Shown piece by piece: positions 1 through 8,087 of a DNA stretch of 64,000 nt (position 1 is the first letter of the stretch; the number at the start of each line of letters is the position of its first letter). The notes under the pieces are model-generated. The model was given only the letters and a program-made list of their open reading frames with translations. It did not search any database and had not been told where the DNA came from. The DNA is from Reyranella massiliensis 521 (GTDB taxonomy: Bacteria > Pseudomonadota > Alphaproteobacteria > Reyranellales > Reyranellaceae): assembly GCF_000312425.1 (NCBI RefSeq), contig NZ_HE997181.1, positions 2,053,124-2,117,123 on the forward strand, written 5' to 3'. Position numbers and translations under genes: made by a program.

Positions 1-301
1 CGGGCGACTCGCCCTCCTCGATGATGCCAGCCACGGTCTCCCAACCCCAGGGATGGCGGCCGGCGGCGTAGGAGCCAGCACGGAACTGGCGGATGAGGAC
101 GACTTCGTCTCGAACGGGATCATAGGGCAGCACCGCCGCGGCCTCGCCACGCTCGAAAACCTCGCGCTTCACCTCACCACTCAAACCACCCTGATACAGC
201 GTGTGTCGAAAGCGGTACTGGGCGACGCGGAAATAGCCCCGGAAAGCGACGGTGCGCTCGATAAGTTCGGCTTTTTCGGTGGGGAGAGGGACAATCGCCA
301 T
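1..301 (-). CDS. NUDIX hydrolase, ADP-ribose pyrophosphatase-like (5' part only)
   Basis: This is the N-terminal ~100 residues of a NUDIX family protein; the rest lies beyond the left edge of the window. The frame starts at ATG 301 and reads MAIVPLPTEKAELIERTVAF, followed by a run ending in ETVAGIIEEGES, which is the approach to the Nudix box. The conserved stretch PYDPVRDEVVLIRQFRAG is typical of ADP-ribose diphosphatases of the NudF/TrgB type, which hydrolyse ADP-ribose to AMP and ribose 5-phosphate in the cytoplasm. The catalytic Nudix glutamates are outside the window, so activity cannot be judged. A terminator and two tRNA genes lie upstream on the same strand, so the gene probably has a separate promoter. 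Confidence 0.8.
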   Translation of the reverse strand, partial: MAIVPLPTEKAELIERTVAFRGYFRVAQYRFRHTLYQGGLSGEVKREVFERGEAAAVLPYDPVRDEVVLIRQFRAGSYAAGRHPWGWETVAGIIEEGESP

Positions 302-320
302 GATGCACCCTGCAAGCGAA

Positions 321-351
321 AAGGGCCGCTCCCAAGGAGGGAGCGGCCCTT
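321..351 (-). terminator. Rho-independent terminator of the tRNA-Cys/tRNA-Asn unit
   Basis: A perfect 13-bp stem (321-333 with 339-351) encloses a 5-base loop. Read on the minus strand it is followed by TTTTCG. It lies 3 bases beyond the encoded CCA of tRNA-Asn, so it most likely ends the tRNA transcript before the NUDIX gene. Confidence 0.85.
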
Positions 352-354
352 AAT

Positions 355-429
355 TGGCTCCGGAGGCAGGGATCGAACCTGCGACCCGGCGATTAACAGT
401 CGCCTGCTCTGCCGCTGAGCTACTCCGGA
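355..429 (-). tRNA. tRNA-Asn (anticodon GTT)
   Basis: A 75-base cloverleaf with acceptor stem TCCGGAG/CTCCGGA, D-loop AGCGGCAGAGC, anticodon loop CTGTTAA and T-loop TTCGATC. The 3' CCA is encoded (355-357). It follows tRNA-Cys by 93 bases and shares its promoter and terminator. Confidence 0.97.
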
Positions 430-522
430 AAAACTTCGTCGCGGTAACGGCAAGGCTCCGCGAAGGCGCGGTGTTTTGGCAGAGCATGTTTGGACACGCA
501 AGGCCCTTCGACCGCGAATTTG

Positions 523-596
523 TGGAGGCCTGGGCCGGAATCGAACCGGCATTGACGGATTTGCAGTCCGCTACATAGCCACTCTGCCACCAGGCC
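523..596 (-). tRNA. tRNA-Cys (anticodon GCA)
   Basis: A 74-base cloverleaf with acceptor stem GGCCTGG/CCAGGCC, anticodon loop CTGCAAA (GCA) and T-loop TTCGATT. The 3' CCA is encoded (523-525). It is the first gene of a two-tRNA unit. Confidence 0.97.
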
Positions 597-614
597 GCAC
601 AAGTTGCGGTCGGT

Positions 615-644
615 GCTATACGCGTGCTGCGATGGAGCGGTCAA
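615..644 (-). promoter_or_regulatory. Probable sigma-70 promoter for the tRNA-Cys/tRNA-Asn unit
   Basis: On the minus strand TTGACC (639-644) and TATAGC (615-620) are separated by 18 bases, and the -10 lies 18 bases before the tRNA-Cys 5' end. This is a near-consensus housekeeping promoter at the expected distance for a tRNA leader. Confidence 0.65.
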
Positions 645-666
645 GCCGACCGCGACTCGCTGCCCT

Positions 667-695
667 TTGCGTCGTCACCGGGCGTTGCCTATATA
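667..695 (+). promoter_or_regulatory. Probable sigma-70 promoter for the pcm-tolC-popZ operon
   Basis: TTGCGT (667-672) and TATATA (690-695) are separated by exactly 17 bases and lie 26 bases before the pcm-like start codon. This would give a leader of about 20 bases carrying AGAGGCAG as ribosome-binding site. Confidence 0.55.
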
Positions 696-721
696 GGACC
701 CGCTACATGTAGAGGCAGCCC

Positions 722-1381
722 ATGACGGATTTCGCGCTCGCGCGACGCAATATGGTCGATGGCCAGCTCCGGCCTAATCGGGTCACCAATGCCGCGCTTC
801 TTGCGGCCGTTGGCGAGCTGCCACGGGAGCGCTTCCTGCCCGATGCGTTGAAATCGGTCGCTTATGCCGACGACGATGTGCCGCTGGGCAGTGGCCGCTA
901 CATGATGGAGCCCATGGTTCTGGCTCGCCTCATCCAGAGTCTGCAGCCGCAGCCTGAGGATAAGGCGTTGGTGGCGGCGTCAGGGCGAGGCTACGGCGCT
1001 GCGATCCTGGCCCGGCTGGTCGGTTCGGTCGTGGCTGTCGAGAATAACGCCGACCTGGCTGCCTCTGCTCAGCAGACTTTGCGTGACCTGAAGGTCACAA
1101 ATATCCAGCTGGTTGCCGGACCGCCGGACCAGGGCGCCGCGGCTTCGGGCCCCTATGACGTCATCTTGATCGAAGGTGCCGTGCAGGAAGTTCCGCCCGC
1201 GATCACGGGCCAATTGGCCGAAGGTGGCCGATTGGCAACGGTTTTGGCCGATCCGAGCGGCGCATTGGGCGTTGCCCAGCTTTTCGTGAAGCAGGGCGGC
1301 GTTACTTCGGGGCGTCCGCTCTTCGATGCCGGCACCCCGCTTTTGCCGGGCTTTACTCCGCCACCCAGGTTCACTTTCTAG
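722..1381 (+). CDS. pcm: Protein-L-isoaspartate O-methyltransferase family protein
   Basis: A 219-residue cytoplasmic protein of the PIMT family, which uses S-adenosylmethionine to methylate and repair isoaspartyl residues. The N-terminal part (RRNMVDGQLRPN, then RERFLPDALKSVAYADDDVPLG) matches the PIMT substrate-binding region. The SAM motif is degenerate: ALVAASGRGYGAAILARL stands where classical enzymes have VLEIGTGSGY, so the usual acidic residue is missing. ATG 722 follows AGAGGCAG. tolC begins 84 bases downstream and then popZ, an order I recall as common in alphaproteobacteria. Family membership is solid. Repair activity is uncertain, and the protein may have a divergent role tied to envelope secretion genes. 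Confidence 0.8.
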   Translation: MTDFALARRNMVDGQLRPNRVTNAALLAAVGELPRERFLPDALKSVAYADDDVPLGSGRYMMEPMVLARLIQSLQPQPEDKALVAASGRGYGAAILARLVGSVVAVENNADLAASAQQTLRDLKVTNIQLVAGPPDQGAAASGPYDVILIEGAVQEVPPAITGQLAEGGRLATVLADPSGALGVAQLFVKQGGVTSGRPLFDAGTPLLPGFTPPPRFTF

Positions 1382-1465
1382 GCAGTCCGCCGGATTCCTG
1401 TATCGAACGGGACTATCAAAACTCTTCAGGCCGATGTTAGGGTACTGGCCAGATATGAGGGGAGA

Positions 1466-2956
1466 ATGATGCGTATCCGGCCCAGGTTGAGGCACGCCCG
1501 CCGCGCGGTAGCGTGCGCCCTTGCCGTCGGGCTCGGTGGTGCGTCCAATGCGTGGTCGCAGAGCCTGATCGAGGCGCTTTCGACGACGTACAACAGCAAT
1601 CCCGACCTGCTGGCGAGCCGGGCGATCCTGCGCCAGACCGACGAGACGCTGTCGCAGGCCGTCGCCAACTGGCGGCCCCGCGTGACGTTGAACGTCGAAT
1701 TCAACAAGGTTCAGCAGGATTCCTACACGGCGCGCCCGGGCGTGGCGCCGACCTTCTACGACCTGAATGGCAAGTTCACGACATTGCAGGTCACTCAGCC
1801 AATCTTTCGCGGCGGCAAGACGGTCGCGGAGACCAAGCAGGCACAGGCCAACATCCAGGCCCAGCGGGCAGCCCTGGCCGACACCGAGCAGACGACGCTT
1901 CTATCCGCGGTGACGTCCTATGCCGACCTGGTCCAGAACATCGGCATCGCCGATGCGCGCCGCAACAACGTGCGCGTCTTGGTCCAGCAGCTCGACGCGA
2001 CGCGCGAACGTTTCCGGGTCGGCGAGCTCACGATCACAGACGTGTCGCAATCCGAGGCGCGTCTCGAGGCGGCGAAGGCCGACCTCGTCGCGGCAGAGAC
2101 CAACGTCCGTATTTCCGAGGCAGCATTCCAACGGACGATCGGCAAGCGACCGGGCAAGCTCGGCGAAATCCCGCTGATCGGCGGGCTGCCGTCGTCGGAA
2201 GAGGAGGCGGTCAGCCTCGCAATGGACGCCGGCCCCCGGGCTGTCTCGGCTGCGTATCGCATAACGGCTGCAAATTATGGCGTGAACAACGCCGTTGGCG
2301 ACCTGATGCCCCAGGTCAACCTCGTCGGCGCCCTGCAGCAGCAGTTCGACCTGCAGGTGCCCAACGACAAGTATTACACCTATGCCTTGCGCCTGCAGGC
2401 GACGATTCCGATCTTCCAGAACGGCAGCGAATGGTCGCGAATCCGTTCGGCCCGGGAGCTGGTGGCTCAGCGCCGTAACGAACTCGACAGCGCCCGCAGG
2501 GCCGTGGCGGAGAATGTCATTCGCGCCTGGCGTCAGCTCGACTCGGCGCGTTCGCGCGTGACGTCCTACGAATCCCAGGTTCGAGCCAACGAAGTGGCCT
2601 TGAACGGCGTGCGGCAGGAAGCGCTGGTCGGTTCGCGCACCACGCTGGACGTGTTGAACGCCGAACAGGAACTTCTGAACGCTCAGGTGAACCTGATCCA
2701 GGCACGCCGCGACACGCAGGTGTCCTACTATGGCGTGCTCGCCGGCATCGGCCGCCTGACGGCCCGCACTCTTGCGTTGCCTGTCGAGTACTACGACGAG
2801 GAGCGTTACTACAAAGACGTCGGTTCTCGGTGGATCGGCTGGGGCAGCAGCGGCGAATCGGGTACCGGCAACATTTTGCCATCGGCCAATCCTACGGGTG
2901 TGGCTGGCAGTGCGCCGCCACAGGGCTCACCACCGCGCTCAAATACGCCACGATGA
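1466..2956 (+). CDS. tolC: TolC family outer membrane efflux/secretion protein
   Basis: A 496-residue TolC-type outer membrane channel that would form the exit duct for type I secretion or RND efflux. It has an N-terminal signal peptide (RRAVACALAVGLGGASNAWS, cleaved near residue 32), then two related halves of long coiled-coil helices and short beta strands, as in the OEP family. Typical signatures are SLIEALSTTYNSNPDLLASR at the start, LQVTQPIFRGGKT in the first half and LQATIPIFQNGSEWSRIR in the second. The start is ATG 1466 (or ATG 1469), preceded by GGGGAGA. No inner-membrane partner is encoded beside it, so it probably serves several transporters. The stop overlaps the popZ start (ATGA), showing translational coupling. 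Confidence 0.95.
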   Translation: MMRIRPRLRHARRAVACALAVGLGGASNAWSQSLIEALSTTYNSNPDLLASRAILRQTDETLSQAVANWRPRVTLNVEFNKVQQDSYTARPGVAPTFYDLNGKFTTLQVTQPIFRGGKTVAETKQAQANIQAQRAALADTEQTTLLSAVTSYADLVQNIGIADARRNNVRVLVQQLDATRERFRVGELTITDVSQSEARLEAAKADLVAAETNVRISEAAFQRTIGKRPGKLGEIPLIGGLPSSEEEAVSLAMDAGPRAVSAAYRITAANYGVNNAVGDLMPQVNLVGALQQQFDLQVPNDKYYTYALRLQATIPIFQNGSEWSRIRSARELVAQRRNELDSARRAVAENVIRAWRQLDSARSRVTSYESQVRANEVALNGVRQEALVGSRTTLDVLNAEQELLNAQVNLIQARRDTQVSYYGVLAGIGRLTARTLALPVEYYDEERYYKDVGSRWIGWGSSGESGTGNILPSANPTGVAGSAPPQGSPPRSNTPR

Positions 2957-3522
2957 GCGCCGCAAAGAACCCCAGCAACGATCCCTCGATGGACGACATC
3001 CTGGCGTCCATTCGCAAGATTATTTCCGACGACGAAGCGCGCGCACAGATTTCCGGACAGAAAATGGGGACGCCGCCGCATTCGCCCAGCGTCGCGCCAG
3101 TGCCCCGTCAGTCGCCGCCGCACGACGACGTGTTGCTGCTGACGGACCTCGTCGAGGAGCCCACCAAGAGGCAGGAAACCTCGTCCGGTGCCCCGCCGAG
3201 CCCACCGCGTATAGATCCAGTCAAGGCCGCAGATATGCCACAGCCGTCTGTCGAAGGGCCCTCCGATGGCTCGCTGGTCGGGCCGGGAGTCGCCGGCGTT
3301 GCGACCACCGCCTTTGCCCGCCTGAACCAGGCCGTGCAGGATAGCGTTCCGCCGCCCGCGGCGCCTGAGCCTGGCCCCGAACTCGGCGATGGCAGCAAGA
3401 CCATCGAGGATCTGGTCAAGGAAATGCTGCGGCCGATGCTGAAGGAATGGCTCGACAAGAATCTGCCGCCGATGGTCGAGCGCTATGTTGAACGCGAAAT
3501 TTCCCGGCTGACACGCCGCTGA
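2953..3522 (+). CDS. popZ: Polar organising protein PopZ (DUF2497)
   Basis: A 189-residue acidic, proline-rich protein. The start codon ATG 2953 overlaps the tolC stop. The N-terminal helix SMDDILASIRKIISDDEA and the C-terminal oligomerisation helices (TIEDLVKEMLRPMLKEWLDK, then LPPMVERYVEREISRLTRR) are the two conserved blocks of DUF2497. Between them lies a low-complexity Pro/Ala-rich linker of about 100 residues. In Caulobacter PopZ forms a polar matrix that tethers the ParB-origin complex and recruits cell-cycle proteins. A similar polar scaffold role is inferred here. A strong terminator follows, so popZ is the last gene of the pcm-tolC-popZ transcript. Confidence 0.9.
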   Translation: MSAAKNPSNDPSMDDILASIRKIISDDEARAQISGQKMGTPPHSPSVAPVPRQSPPHDDVLLLTDLVEEPTKRQETSSGAPPSPPRIDPVKAADMPQPSVEGPSDGSLVGPGVAGVATTAFARLNQAVQDSVPPPAAPEPGPELGDGSKTIEDLVKEMLRPMLKEWLDKNLPPMVERYVEREISRLTRR

Positions 3523-3545
3523 CCCCAGGCGCCACCCGTCAATTG

Positions 3546-3576
3546 AACGCCACGGCGCCGCGACCGTGGCGTTTTT
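3546..3576 (+). terminator. Rho-independent terminator between popZ and valS
   Basis: A perfect 10-bp stem (3546-3555 with 3564-3573) with an 8-base loop, ending in a run of five T. It separates the pcm-tolC-popZ transcript from valS, whose start is only 18 bases further on, so some readthrough or a promoter overlapping the terminator is likely. Confidence 0.85.
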
Positions 3577-3593
3577 CGTTATAAGGCAAAGAG

Positions 3594-6272
3594 ATGCTCG
3601 ACAAGACCTACGACCCCAAGGAGATCGAAGCCCGCCGCTACCCCGAATGGGAGCAGGCCGGAGCTTTCCGCGCCCATCCGGAATCGCCGAAGCAGCCCTA
3701 CTGCATCGTGATCCCGCCGCCGAACGTGACGGGCAGCCTGCACATGGGGCATGCGCTCGATAACACCCTGCAGGATGTGCTCATCCGCTGGCGCCGCATG
3801 AAGGGCGACGACGTGCTGTGGCAGCCCGGCACCGACCATGCCGGCATCGCGACCCAGATGGTCGTGGTCCGCAACCTCGAACAGGAAGGCATCGGCCTTG
3901 CTGTCGAAGGGGCCGCCAAGGCGGACGCCAACAAGACGCTGCTCAATCGCGAGCAGTTCCTGGCCAAGGTCTGGGAATGGAAGGCCTATTCCGGCGGCAC
4001 GATCACCAGCCAGCTCCGGCGGCTCGGCGCGTCGTGCGACTGGAGCCGCGAACGCTTCACCATGGACGAAGGCCTGTCGCGTGCCGTCCTCAAGGTGTTC
4101 GTCGATCTCTACAAGGCGGGTCTGATCTACAAGGACAACCGCCTGGTCAACTGGGACCCCAAGATGCTGACGGCGATCTCCGACCTCGAGGTCGAATCGC
4201 GCGAGGTCAAGGGGCATCTCTGGTACTTCAAGTATCCAGTCGAAGGCAGCGACGAGCATATCGTCGTGGCCACGACGCGGCCCGAGACGATGCTGGGCGA
4301 TACCGGCATTGCCGTGCATCCCGACGATCCCAAATGGAAACACCTGATCGGCAAGCACGCGATCCTGCCGCTGGTCGGGCGACGGATCGCCATCGTGGCC
4401 GATGAATATTCCGATCCGGAGAAGGGATCGGGGGCGGTGAAGATCACCCCGGCGCACGACTTCAACGATTTCGAGGTCGGCCGCCGCCATCAGCTCGAAG
4501 CCATCAACATCTTCGACAAGTTCGCGCGCGTGAACGAGAACGCGCCGGAGAAGTATCGCGGTCTCGATCGCTTCGACGCCCGCAAGAAGATCGTGGCCGA
4601 AATGGAAGAACTGGGGCTGGTCGAGAAGATCGAGCCGCACACCCATGCCGTGCCCTATGGCGACCGTGGCGGCGTGCCGGTCGAACCCTATCTCACCGAG
4701 CAATGGTATGCCGACGCCAAGAAGCTCGCCGAGGCGCCGATTGCGGCGGCACGCGACGGCCGCGTGAAGTTCGTGCCCGAGCGTGGCCGCGACGACTTCT
4801 TCCGGTGGATGGAGAACATTGAGCCTTGGTGCGTGTCGCGCCAGCTCTGGTGGGGCCATCAGATTCCGGCCTGGTATGGGCCGGACAAGAAAGTGTTCGT
4901 GGCGCTGTCGGAGGAGGAGGCCAAGGCCGAGGCCCGCGCGCACTACGGCAAGGATGTTGCCCTGGAGCGCGATCCCGACGTGCTCGACACCTGGTTCAGC
5001 TCCGCCCTGTGGCCGTTCTCGACCCTGGGCTGGCCGGACAAGACGCCGGAGCTTGCCAAATACTATCCGACCAGCGTGCTCGTCACCGGCTGGGACATCC
5101 TGTTCTTCTGGGTCGCCCGCATGATGATGATGGGCATGCAGTTCATGGACGATGTGCCATTCGGCACGGTCTACCTGCATGGCCTCGTGACGGACGAGAA
5201 GGGCCAAAAGATGTCGAAGTCCAAGGGGAATGTGATCGATCCCCTGGAGCTGATCGACAAGTATGGCGCCGATGCGCTGCGTTTCACCATGACGTCGCTC
5301 GCCGCTTCGCAGGCAGGCCGTCTGCGCCTGGCAACGTCGCGGGTCGAGGGCTCGCGCAACTTCGCGACCAAGCTCTGGAACGCCACGCGCTTTGCCGAGA
5401 TGAACGGCGCGGCACTGCCCGAGGACTTCGATCCGGCTTCGGCGAAGCTTACGGTCAACAAGTGGATGCTGGGCGAACTGGCTCGCGCCAATCTCGCCAT
5501 CGACAAGGCGCTGACGGAATTCCGGCTGAACGAAGCGGCCAACACGCTTTACGAATTCATCTGGGGCGTTGTCTGCGATTGGTATGTCGAGCTGACCAAG
5601 CCGATTCTGCAGGGCGTCGACGGACCCGAGAAGGACGAGACCCGGGCGGTTACGGCCTTCGTGCTGCGTGAGACTGTGAAGCTGCTGCATCCCGTGATGC
5701 CGTTTATCACTGAGGAGCTGTGGGATAAGCTCGGCCATCGTGCCCGTCACGGCGCGCTGATCGGCCAGCCCTGGCCCGCGCCGACCGCTATCGATGCGGC
5801 GTCCGATGCCGAGATGGGGTGGCTGGTGAAGCTGATCCAGGATATCCGCTCGGCGCGAGCCGAACTCAACGTCCCGGCCGGAGCCAAGCTGAAGTTGTTG
5901 GTGATCGGCGCCAACGACACGACCAAGGGCCGTCTAGAGACCCACCGCGCCGCCATCGAGCGGCTGGCACGCATCGAGGGCGTCGAGGCCGCGGCATCGG
6001 CGCCAAAGGCGTCGCTGCAGATCGTTGTTGGCGAGGCGACCTACGCGCTGCCGGTGGGCGAGGTGATCGACCTCAAGGCCGAAAGCGCGCGTCTTCAAAA
6101 GGAAATCAAGAAGCTGGCCGACGAGGTCGGCAAGATCGACTCCAAGCTCGGCAACGCGGCCTTCGTGTCGCGTGCGCCGGAGGAGGTCGTCGAGGAGCAG
6201 CGCGAACGCCGCACCCAGGCCGAGCAGACCCGCGCTCGGTTGAGCGCGGCGCTGGAGCGGTTGAGCAGCTGA
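3594..6272 (+). CDS. valS: Valyl-tRNA synthetase
   Basis: An 892-residue class Ia aminoacyl-tRNA synthetase that charges tRNA-Val. The HIGH motif is HMGH at residues 50-53, inside PPPNVTGSLHMGHALDN. The KMSKS loop is KMSKS at about 539-543. The editing (CP1) domain sits between them and contains TTRPETMLGDTGIAVHPDD. An anticodon-binding domain follows, and the C-terminal 65 residues form the coiled-coil arm typical of ValRS. Length and motif order match bacterial ValRS. ATG 3594 follows AAGGCAAAGAG. The gene stands alone between the popZ terminator and the convergent FkbM gene. Confidence 0.98.
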   Translation: MLDKTYDPKEIEARRYPEWEQAGAFRAHPESPKQPYCIVIPPPNVTGSLHMGHALDNTLQDVLIRWRRMKGDDVLWQPGTDHAGIATQMVVVRNLEQEGIGLAVEGAAKADANKTLLNREQFLAKVWEWKAYSGGTITSQLRRLGASCDWSRERFTMDEGLSRAVLKVFVDLYKAGLIYKDNRLVNWDPKMLTAISDLEVESREVKGHLWYFKYPVEGSDEHIVVATTRPETMLGDTGIAVHPDDPKWKHLIGKHAILPLVGRRIAIVADEYSDPEKGSGAVKITPAHDFNDFEVGRRHQLEAINIFDKFARVNENAPEKYRGLDRFDARKKIVAEMEELGLVEKIEPHTHAVPYGDRGGVPVEPYLTEQWYADAKKLAEAPIAAARDGRVKFVPERGRDDFFRWMENIEPWCVSRQLWWGHQIPAWYGPDKKVFVALSEEEAKAEARAHYGKDVALERDPDVLDTWFSSALWPFSTLGWPDKTPELAKYYPTSVLVTGWDILFFWVARMMMMGMQFMDDVPFGTVYLHGLVTDEKGQKMSKSKGNVIDPLELIDKYGADALRFTMTSLAASQAGRLRLATSRVEGSRNFATKLWNATRFAEMNGAALPEDFDPASAKLTVNKWMLGELARANLAIDKALTEFRLNEAANTLYEFIWGVVCDWYVELTKPILQGVDGPEKDETRAVTAFVLRETVKLLHPVMPFITEELWDKLGHRARHGALIGQPWPAPTAIDAASDAEMGWLVKLIQDIRSARAELNVPAGAKLKLLVIGANDTTKGRLETHRAAIERLARIEGVEAAASAPKASLQIVVGEATYALPVGEVIDLKAESARLQKEIKKLADEVGKIDSKLGNAAFVSRAPEEVVEEQRERRTQAEQTRARLSAALERLSS

Positions 6273-6301
6273 GAGAAGCCTGCGTTGCCATGGGAGGCGG
6301 C

Positions 6302-7060
6302 TCAGGTCGCCGCCCACCGCCTGTCGCGACGCAATGGTGAGTTTTCTGGCAGGAACAGCAGGTCGAGCTGGGCAGTTGCGCCATCGAGTGGCCGGCGTGC
6401 CATGCCGACGACGTCGGCCACTGCAAAGCCGTAGCCATGCATGAAGTGCACGATGTCGTGGACTTCCGGCCCTCCCTTGAGGCTGGCGATGGTGCTGGTC
6501 TCGACGATGAGGGCGTCGATGCTGTCGAGCCGCCCGGTCATCCCTTCGAGCACCATCAGCTCAGCCCCCTGGACATCGATCTTGCACAGCGACGGTCGGT
6601 CGATTTCGCCGATCAGCGAGTCGAAACGCCGCATCGGCACGCGGTCGTAGCGCAGGACTTCGCGCTCGCTGACATCCTCCAGCAGGGTGGCTCCCTGGAT
6701 GTCCGGCCGAATCTCGATATCAACGCTGCCATCGTGATGGCCCAGGGCCATGTGATGAACCTCGCACCGGAGTTGCTGTTCGAGCAGCCGCATGTAGTGG
6801 AGTGACTCTCGCGTCGGATCGATCAGGTGATAATAGGCGTCGGGGAAGGCGCGATAGAGATCGTAGGTCCCGTAGGCAACGCCGATGTCGAACACTGTAT
6901 TGGGACGAAACTCGTAACGTTCGAGAACACGGAAGGACTGTTGCCACGACGGTACCGGGGCTCGTCCTGGAAGATAGACGTTGTAGGGGCGCAGGAAGTC
7001 CTTGATGCGCGAGATCAGGCCGATCTTCTTCATGCGCATGAGGTTCGACGCGTTGGTCAT
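6302..7060 (-). CDS. FkbM family SAM-dependent methyltransferase
   Basis: A 252-residue methyltransferase of the FkbM family. The SAM-binding glycine-rich motif is VFDIGVAYGTYDLYRAFP at about residue 57. The family signature LCKIDVQGAELMVLEGM, with the IDVQGxE core, lies at about 160-176, and IDALIVETSTIA follows. FkbM enzymes O-methylate sugars or hydroxyls in surface polysaccharides and secondary metabolites. No glycan genes flank this one, so the substrate is open. The start ATG 7060 is uncertain: MRMKK, eight codons downstream, is an alternative. It converges on valS with a 29-base gap and has 186 bases of gene-free DNA upstream. Confidence 0.88.
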   Translation of the reverse strand: MTNASNLMRMKKIGLISRIKDFLRPYNVYLPGRAPVPSWQQSFRVLERYEFRPNTVFDIGVAYGTYDLYRAFPDAYYHLIDPTRESLHYMRLLEQQLRCEVHHMALGHHDGSVDIEIRPDIQGATLLEDVSEREVLRYDRVPMRRFDSLIGEIDRPSLCKIDVQGAELMVLEGMTGRLDSIDALIVETSTIASLKGGPEVHDIVHFMHGYGFAVADVVGMARRPLDGATAQLDLLFLPENSPLRRDRRWAAT

Positions 7061-7246
7061 TTCGCTGCTCGCCTCGTGGCTGGAGTTGATGGGAGATCAA
7101 TCCAGCAAGCACACCACGAGGTCGTCGCTGCTGTGAACCTTCGCCGTGTGACCTATCGGTGGCCAGCCGACGAGGGTGCGGCACAATGCCAAACTACCGG
7201 TCTGTCTTCGGTGGCGATCAGGCAAGCAGATAGTCGGTTCGGCCAG

Positions 7247-8080
7247 CTATGACGCTTTCCGCAGGTCCGGTACGTACGGCTTGCTGGTGAAGTGTTCCTG
7301 GCCGTCGCCGCGCGCAAAGCGCAGGCCGGCGCGGCGGATGGCTTCGTCGTCCACCGCGTCAAGCGGCACGAAGTAGCGGTCGTCGGCCCGGGTGATCGTA
7401 TCGTTGTCGACCCTGTTGTAGCAGATCAGCAGGGTCCAGCGCCGGTTGGCCGAGCGGTTGGCGTCCGAACGGTGGATCGCGTTGCAATGGAAGATCAGCG
7501 CATCGCCGGCTTCCAGCTCGCAATACTCGATCGGGCATTTTTCGAGGATATGCGGCATACGCTTGGGATCGACCTCGTTCTGGGTCGGTGACAGCGGCGT
7601 ATGGTCGATGCGGCCGAGCTTGTGCGAGCCGGTCGCGATCTGAAGGCAACCATTCTCGCGCTTGGTGCGGTCGAGGCCGATCATGATCGAGAGCATGTCG
7701 GGCCTGAGACAGCCATTATAGTACCAGTAGCCGTAATCCTGGTGCCATTCCCAGGCGCCGCCGACTTCGGGTTCCTTGGCCGTGAGCTTCGACTGGAAAT
7801 GATAGACCGGCCCGCCTAACAGGGCAGCGGATGTATCGACCATGCGGTGGGTGCGGGCGGCGAGGCCATAGACGCTGTCGCCGGCCCGGTTCCACAAGGC
7901 AATGCGCGTCGAACGGCCTTCGCTGTCGCGACGATCGAGAATGCTGTCGCGTACGGCAGGGTCTTCTTCCATCGCGCGCGTCAGCAGCTTCACCTCGTCC
8001 GGCGCAAACAGGCCGCGCGCGTAGGTGAAGCCCTTCTCGTTGTACTCGGCGACCTGCGCCGCGTTCAGGACGTTCGGCAT
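7247..8080 (-). CDS. Phytanoyl-CoA dioxygenase (PhyH) family protein
   Basis: A 277-residue Fe(II)/2-oxoglutarate-dependent oxygenase. The iron ligands are H113 and D115 in AWEWHQDYGYWY and probably H203 in LIFHCNAIHRSDANRS, where the nearby Arg would bind 2-oxoglutarate. ATG 8080 is preceded by GAGGAAACC. An upstream in-frame extension would run into the thiolase-like gene and is rejected. It is the last gene of a four-gene operon with a DMT permease, a CoA-transferase and a thiolase-like protein. A hydroxylation of a CoA-linked or free branched acid would fit. The family also hydroxylates many other small molecules, so the substrate is inference. Confidence 0.88.
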   Translation of the reverse strand: MPNVLNAAQVAEYNEKGFTYARGLFAPDEVKLLTRAMEEDPAVRDSILDRRDSEGRSTRIALWNRAGDSVYGLAARTHRMVDTSAALLGGPVYHFQSKLTAKEPEVGGAWEWHQDYGYWYYNGCLRPDMLSIMIGLDRTKRENGCLQIATGSHKLGRIDHTPLSPTQNEVDPKRMPHILEKCPIEYCELEAGDALIFHCNAIHRSDANRSANRRWTLLICYNRVDNDTITRADDRYFVPLDAVDDEAIRRAGLRFARGDGQEHFTSKPYVPDLRKAS

Positions 8081-8087
8081 GGTTTCC

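Noticed and set aside
3579..5750. A 723-codon open frame antisense to valS
   Set aside because: It is the mirror of a highly conserved synthetase in GC-rich DNA, has no recognisable motif and lacks a ribosome site.
7061..7246. A possible small gene or RNA in the gap between FkbM and PhyH genes
   Set aside because: I found no ribosome site with a plausible reading frame and no strong hairpin; it is best left as an intergenic region.
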